Of a DNA stretch of 64,000 bases, positions 63,131-64,000 are shown one piece after another (positions within the stretch are counted from its first letter, which is position 1; the number at the start of each line of letters is the position of its first letter). A program made the translations under genes and the position numbers. The notes below the pieces were generated by a model that ran no database searches, was not told where the DNA came from, and saw nothing but the letters and a program-made list of their open reading frames with translations. The DNA lies in the NCBI GenBank assembly GCA_019694975.1, contig JAIBAY010000001.1, positions 750,732 through 814,731 of the forward strand, read 5' to 3'. This DNA is from Chitinophagales bacterium (GTDB taxonomy: Bacteria; Bacteroidota; Bacteroidia; Chitinophagales; UBA10324).

Positions 63131-63319
63131 ATGGCAACTGCTGATCTAAAAGACGGGAACTACTGCAGGGTAGTTGCTGGTACACATAAAGGAAAATCAG
63201 GGATTGTGCGGGACATTAAAACCAGCAAAACCGGATATCTTACCCTCACGGTTGTACAGGAAAACGGTGTACGGTTTAAAACATTGGGTAAAAATGTGGT
63301 TGTGATAAAAGACCGGTGA
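63131..63319 (+). CDS. Small KOW-motif protein
   Basis: The 62-residue protein is a single KOW/SH3-like barrel: DGNYCRVVAGTHKGKSGIVRDIKTSKTGYLTLTVV, as in ribosomal protein L24 and NusG. It probably binds RNA. It starts two bases after the YciI-like gene, so the pair is co-transcribed. Confidence 0.7.
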   Translation: MATADLKDGNYCRVVAGTHKGKSGIVRDIKTSKTGYLTLTVVQENGVRFKTLGKNVVVIKDR

Positions 63320-63523
63320 ATCACCCTGTATCAGCAAATGCTCACATTGCCTTGCAAGCCTGCATGGCAGGTACATCATGCCACAGGCAGCATGCGCAGT
63401 CTGTTTACCTGTATGCCCGTTATTTCTCCTTTTTTGAAGTAAATTTACGTTCCTTTTTCATTTTGGTGGCGGCTGCCCTGTATGATTTGATAAACAGCTG
63501 TACACCAGGTGTCAGTTGTAAAA

Positions 63524-64000
63524 ATGCCACACAAAAAAGCCATTGCGATACTTGTTATTCTTTTTCTGTTGCCCGGTTTTCTGCGGCATGCAACGGCGCA
63601 ATATTGCATTCCCGCTTATACAAACAGTTGCAACACGGGTGCGTATATCAACAAGTTCACTTTCAACACCCTCATTAATTCAGGCAGCGGCTGTAACGGT
63701 AACCCTGAAAATTACATCTTATATCCAGCCATCGGCAATACCACCACCGCTGTAGTGCTTGGCGGTTCATTCAGCCTGTCGGTGAAGTCAAACAATGCTG
63801 ACGGCATCGGCATCTGGATTGATTATAACAACGATGAGGATTTTGATGACGCAGGCGAATTTGTTTACACTTCACCATTCTATTCGAATACACTGTTTAC
63901 CGGCACCATCATTATACCCAACAACACCGCCTTTATCGGTGAGCGGCGGTTGCGTGTGCGCGGAGTGCTGCAGACATTACTTTACGAGAATCATGCCTGC
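63524..64000 (+). CDS. Secreted GEVED-domain protein, truncated at the window edge
   Basis: The start at MPHKKAIAILVILFLLPGF (63524) gives a signal peptide ending near HATAQYC, and the frame is open to the edge. The visible 159 residues carry a GEVED-type domain (IGIWIDYNNDEDFDDAGEFVYTS, then IGERRLRVRGVLQ), common in T9SS-exported Bacteroidota proteins. The C-terminus, and so any sorting domain, lies beyond the window. Confidence 0.75.
   Translation, partial: MPHKKAIAILVILFLLPGFLRHATAQYCIPAYTNSCNTGAYINKFTFNTLINSGSGCNGNPENYILYPAIGNTTTAVVLGGSFSLSVKSNNADGIGIWIDYNNDEDFDDAGEFVYTSPFYSNTLFTGTIIIPNNTAFIGERRLRVRGVLQTLLYENHAC

Noticed and set aside
1..64000. CRISPR arrays, rRNA and tRNA genes
   Set aside because: No regularly spaced direct repeats, no rRNA-like stretches and no cloverleaf with a CCA-type end were noticed on reading either strand.

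Overview
The window looks like chromosomal DNA of a Bacteroidota bacterium (Chitinophagales/Saprospiria-like). Several large secreted repeat proteins end in a type A type-IX-secretion sorting domain. The -7 promoter words resemble TAnnTTTG and Shine-Dalgarno sequences are mostly weak. The gene families (LytS kinase with Reg_prop/Y_Y_Y, Fib_succ_major, GEVED) are also typical of that phylum. No rRNA, tRNA or CRISPR array was seen.

Layout. 1-5.0 kb: the 3' end of a secreted repeat protein, a cupin gene, and a second secreted repeat protein. 5.1-6.05 kb and 16.0-16.14 kb: the two halves of one decayed DUF6544-like gene. Between the halves lies an AT-richer block of about 10 kb that reads as a defence island: a PLD-nuclease/SNF2-helicase fusion, an Eco57I/PglX-like N6-adenine methyltransferase, a coupled unknown protein, a proteasome-like (Ntn hydrolase) protein, a small charged protein and a DprA/SLOG-like protein. 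A 130-nt imperfect palindrome closes the right end of this block. A related palindrome of exactly the same length sits, inverted, just downstream of the cupin gene near 2.2-2.35 kb. Both resemble integron attC sites or another recombination site.

16.2-27.5 kb: a complete-looking bidirectional NAD-linked [NiFe] hydrogenase locus (group 3d type). Maturation genes hypB-F-C-D-E run leftward. Structural genes hoxF, a fused hoxU-hoxY, hoxH and the protease gene hoxW run rightward. The two arms are separated by a small His-rich membrane protein gene and a divergent control region. hypA is not seen.

27.5-43 kb: SRPBCC and Fib_succ_major proteins, a TPR membrane protein, a hybrid propeller/LytS histidine kinase, purD, a Nudix-like protein, a secreted esterase-like protein, a large secreted repeat protein, an EcsC protein and a small secreted Cys protein. 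43-64 kb: an ArsR/SRPBCC pair, a UvrD-type helicase with an AddB-like Fe-S nuclease domain and an unknown partner, a GT87-like glycosyltransferase, manC, kpsF/kdsD, recQ, a membrane patatin, a DUF3267 protein, an alpha/beta hydrolase, a cupredoxin-like protein that seems to have lost copper ligands, hflX, YciI-like and KOW proteins, and the start of a GEVED-domain secreted protein that leaves the window. Three copies of a short inverted-repeat element (MITE/REP-like) lie in intergenic regions at 22.3, 30.9 and 38.8 kb.
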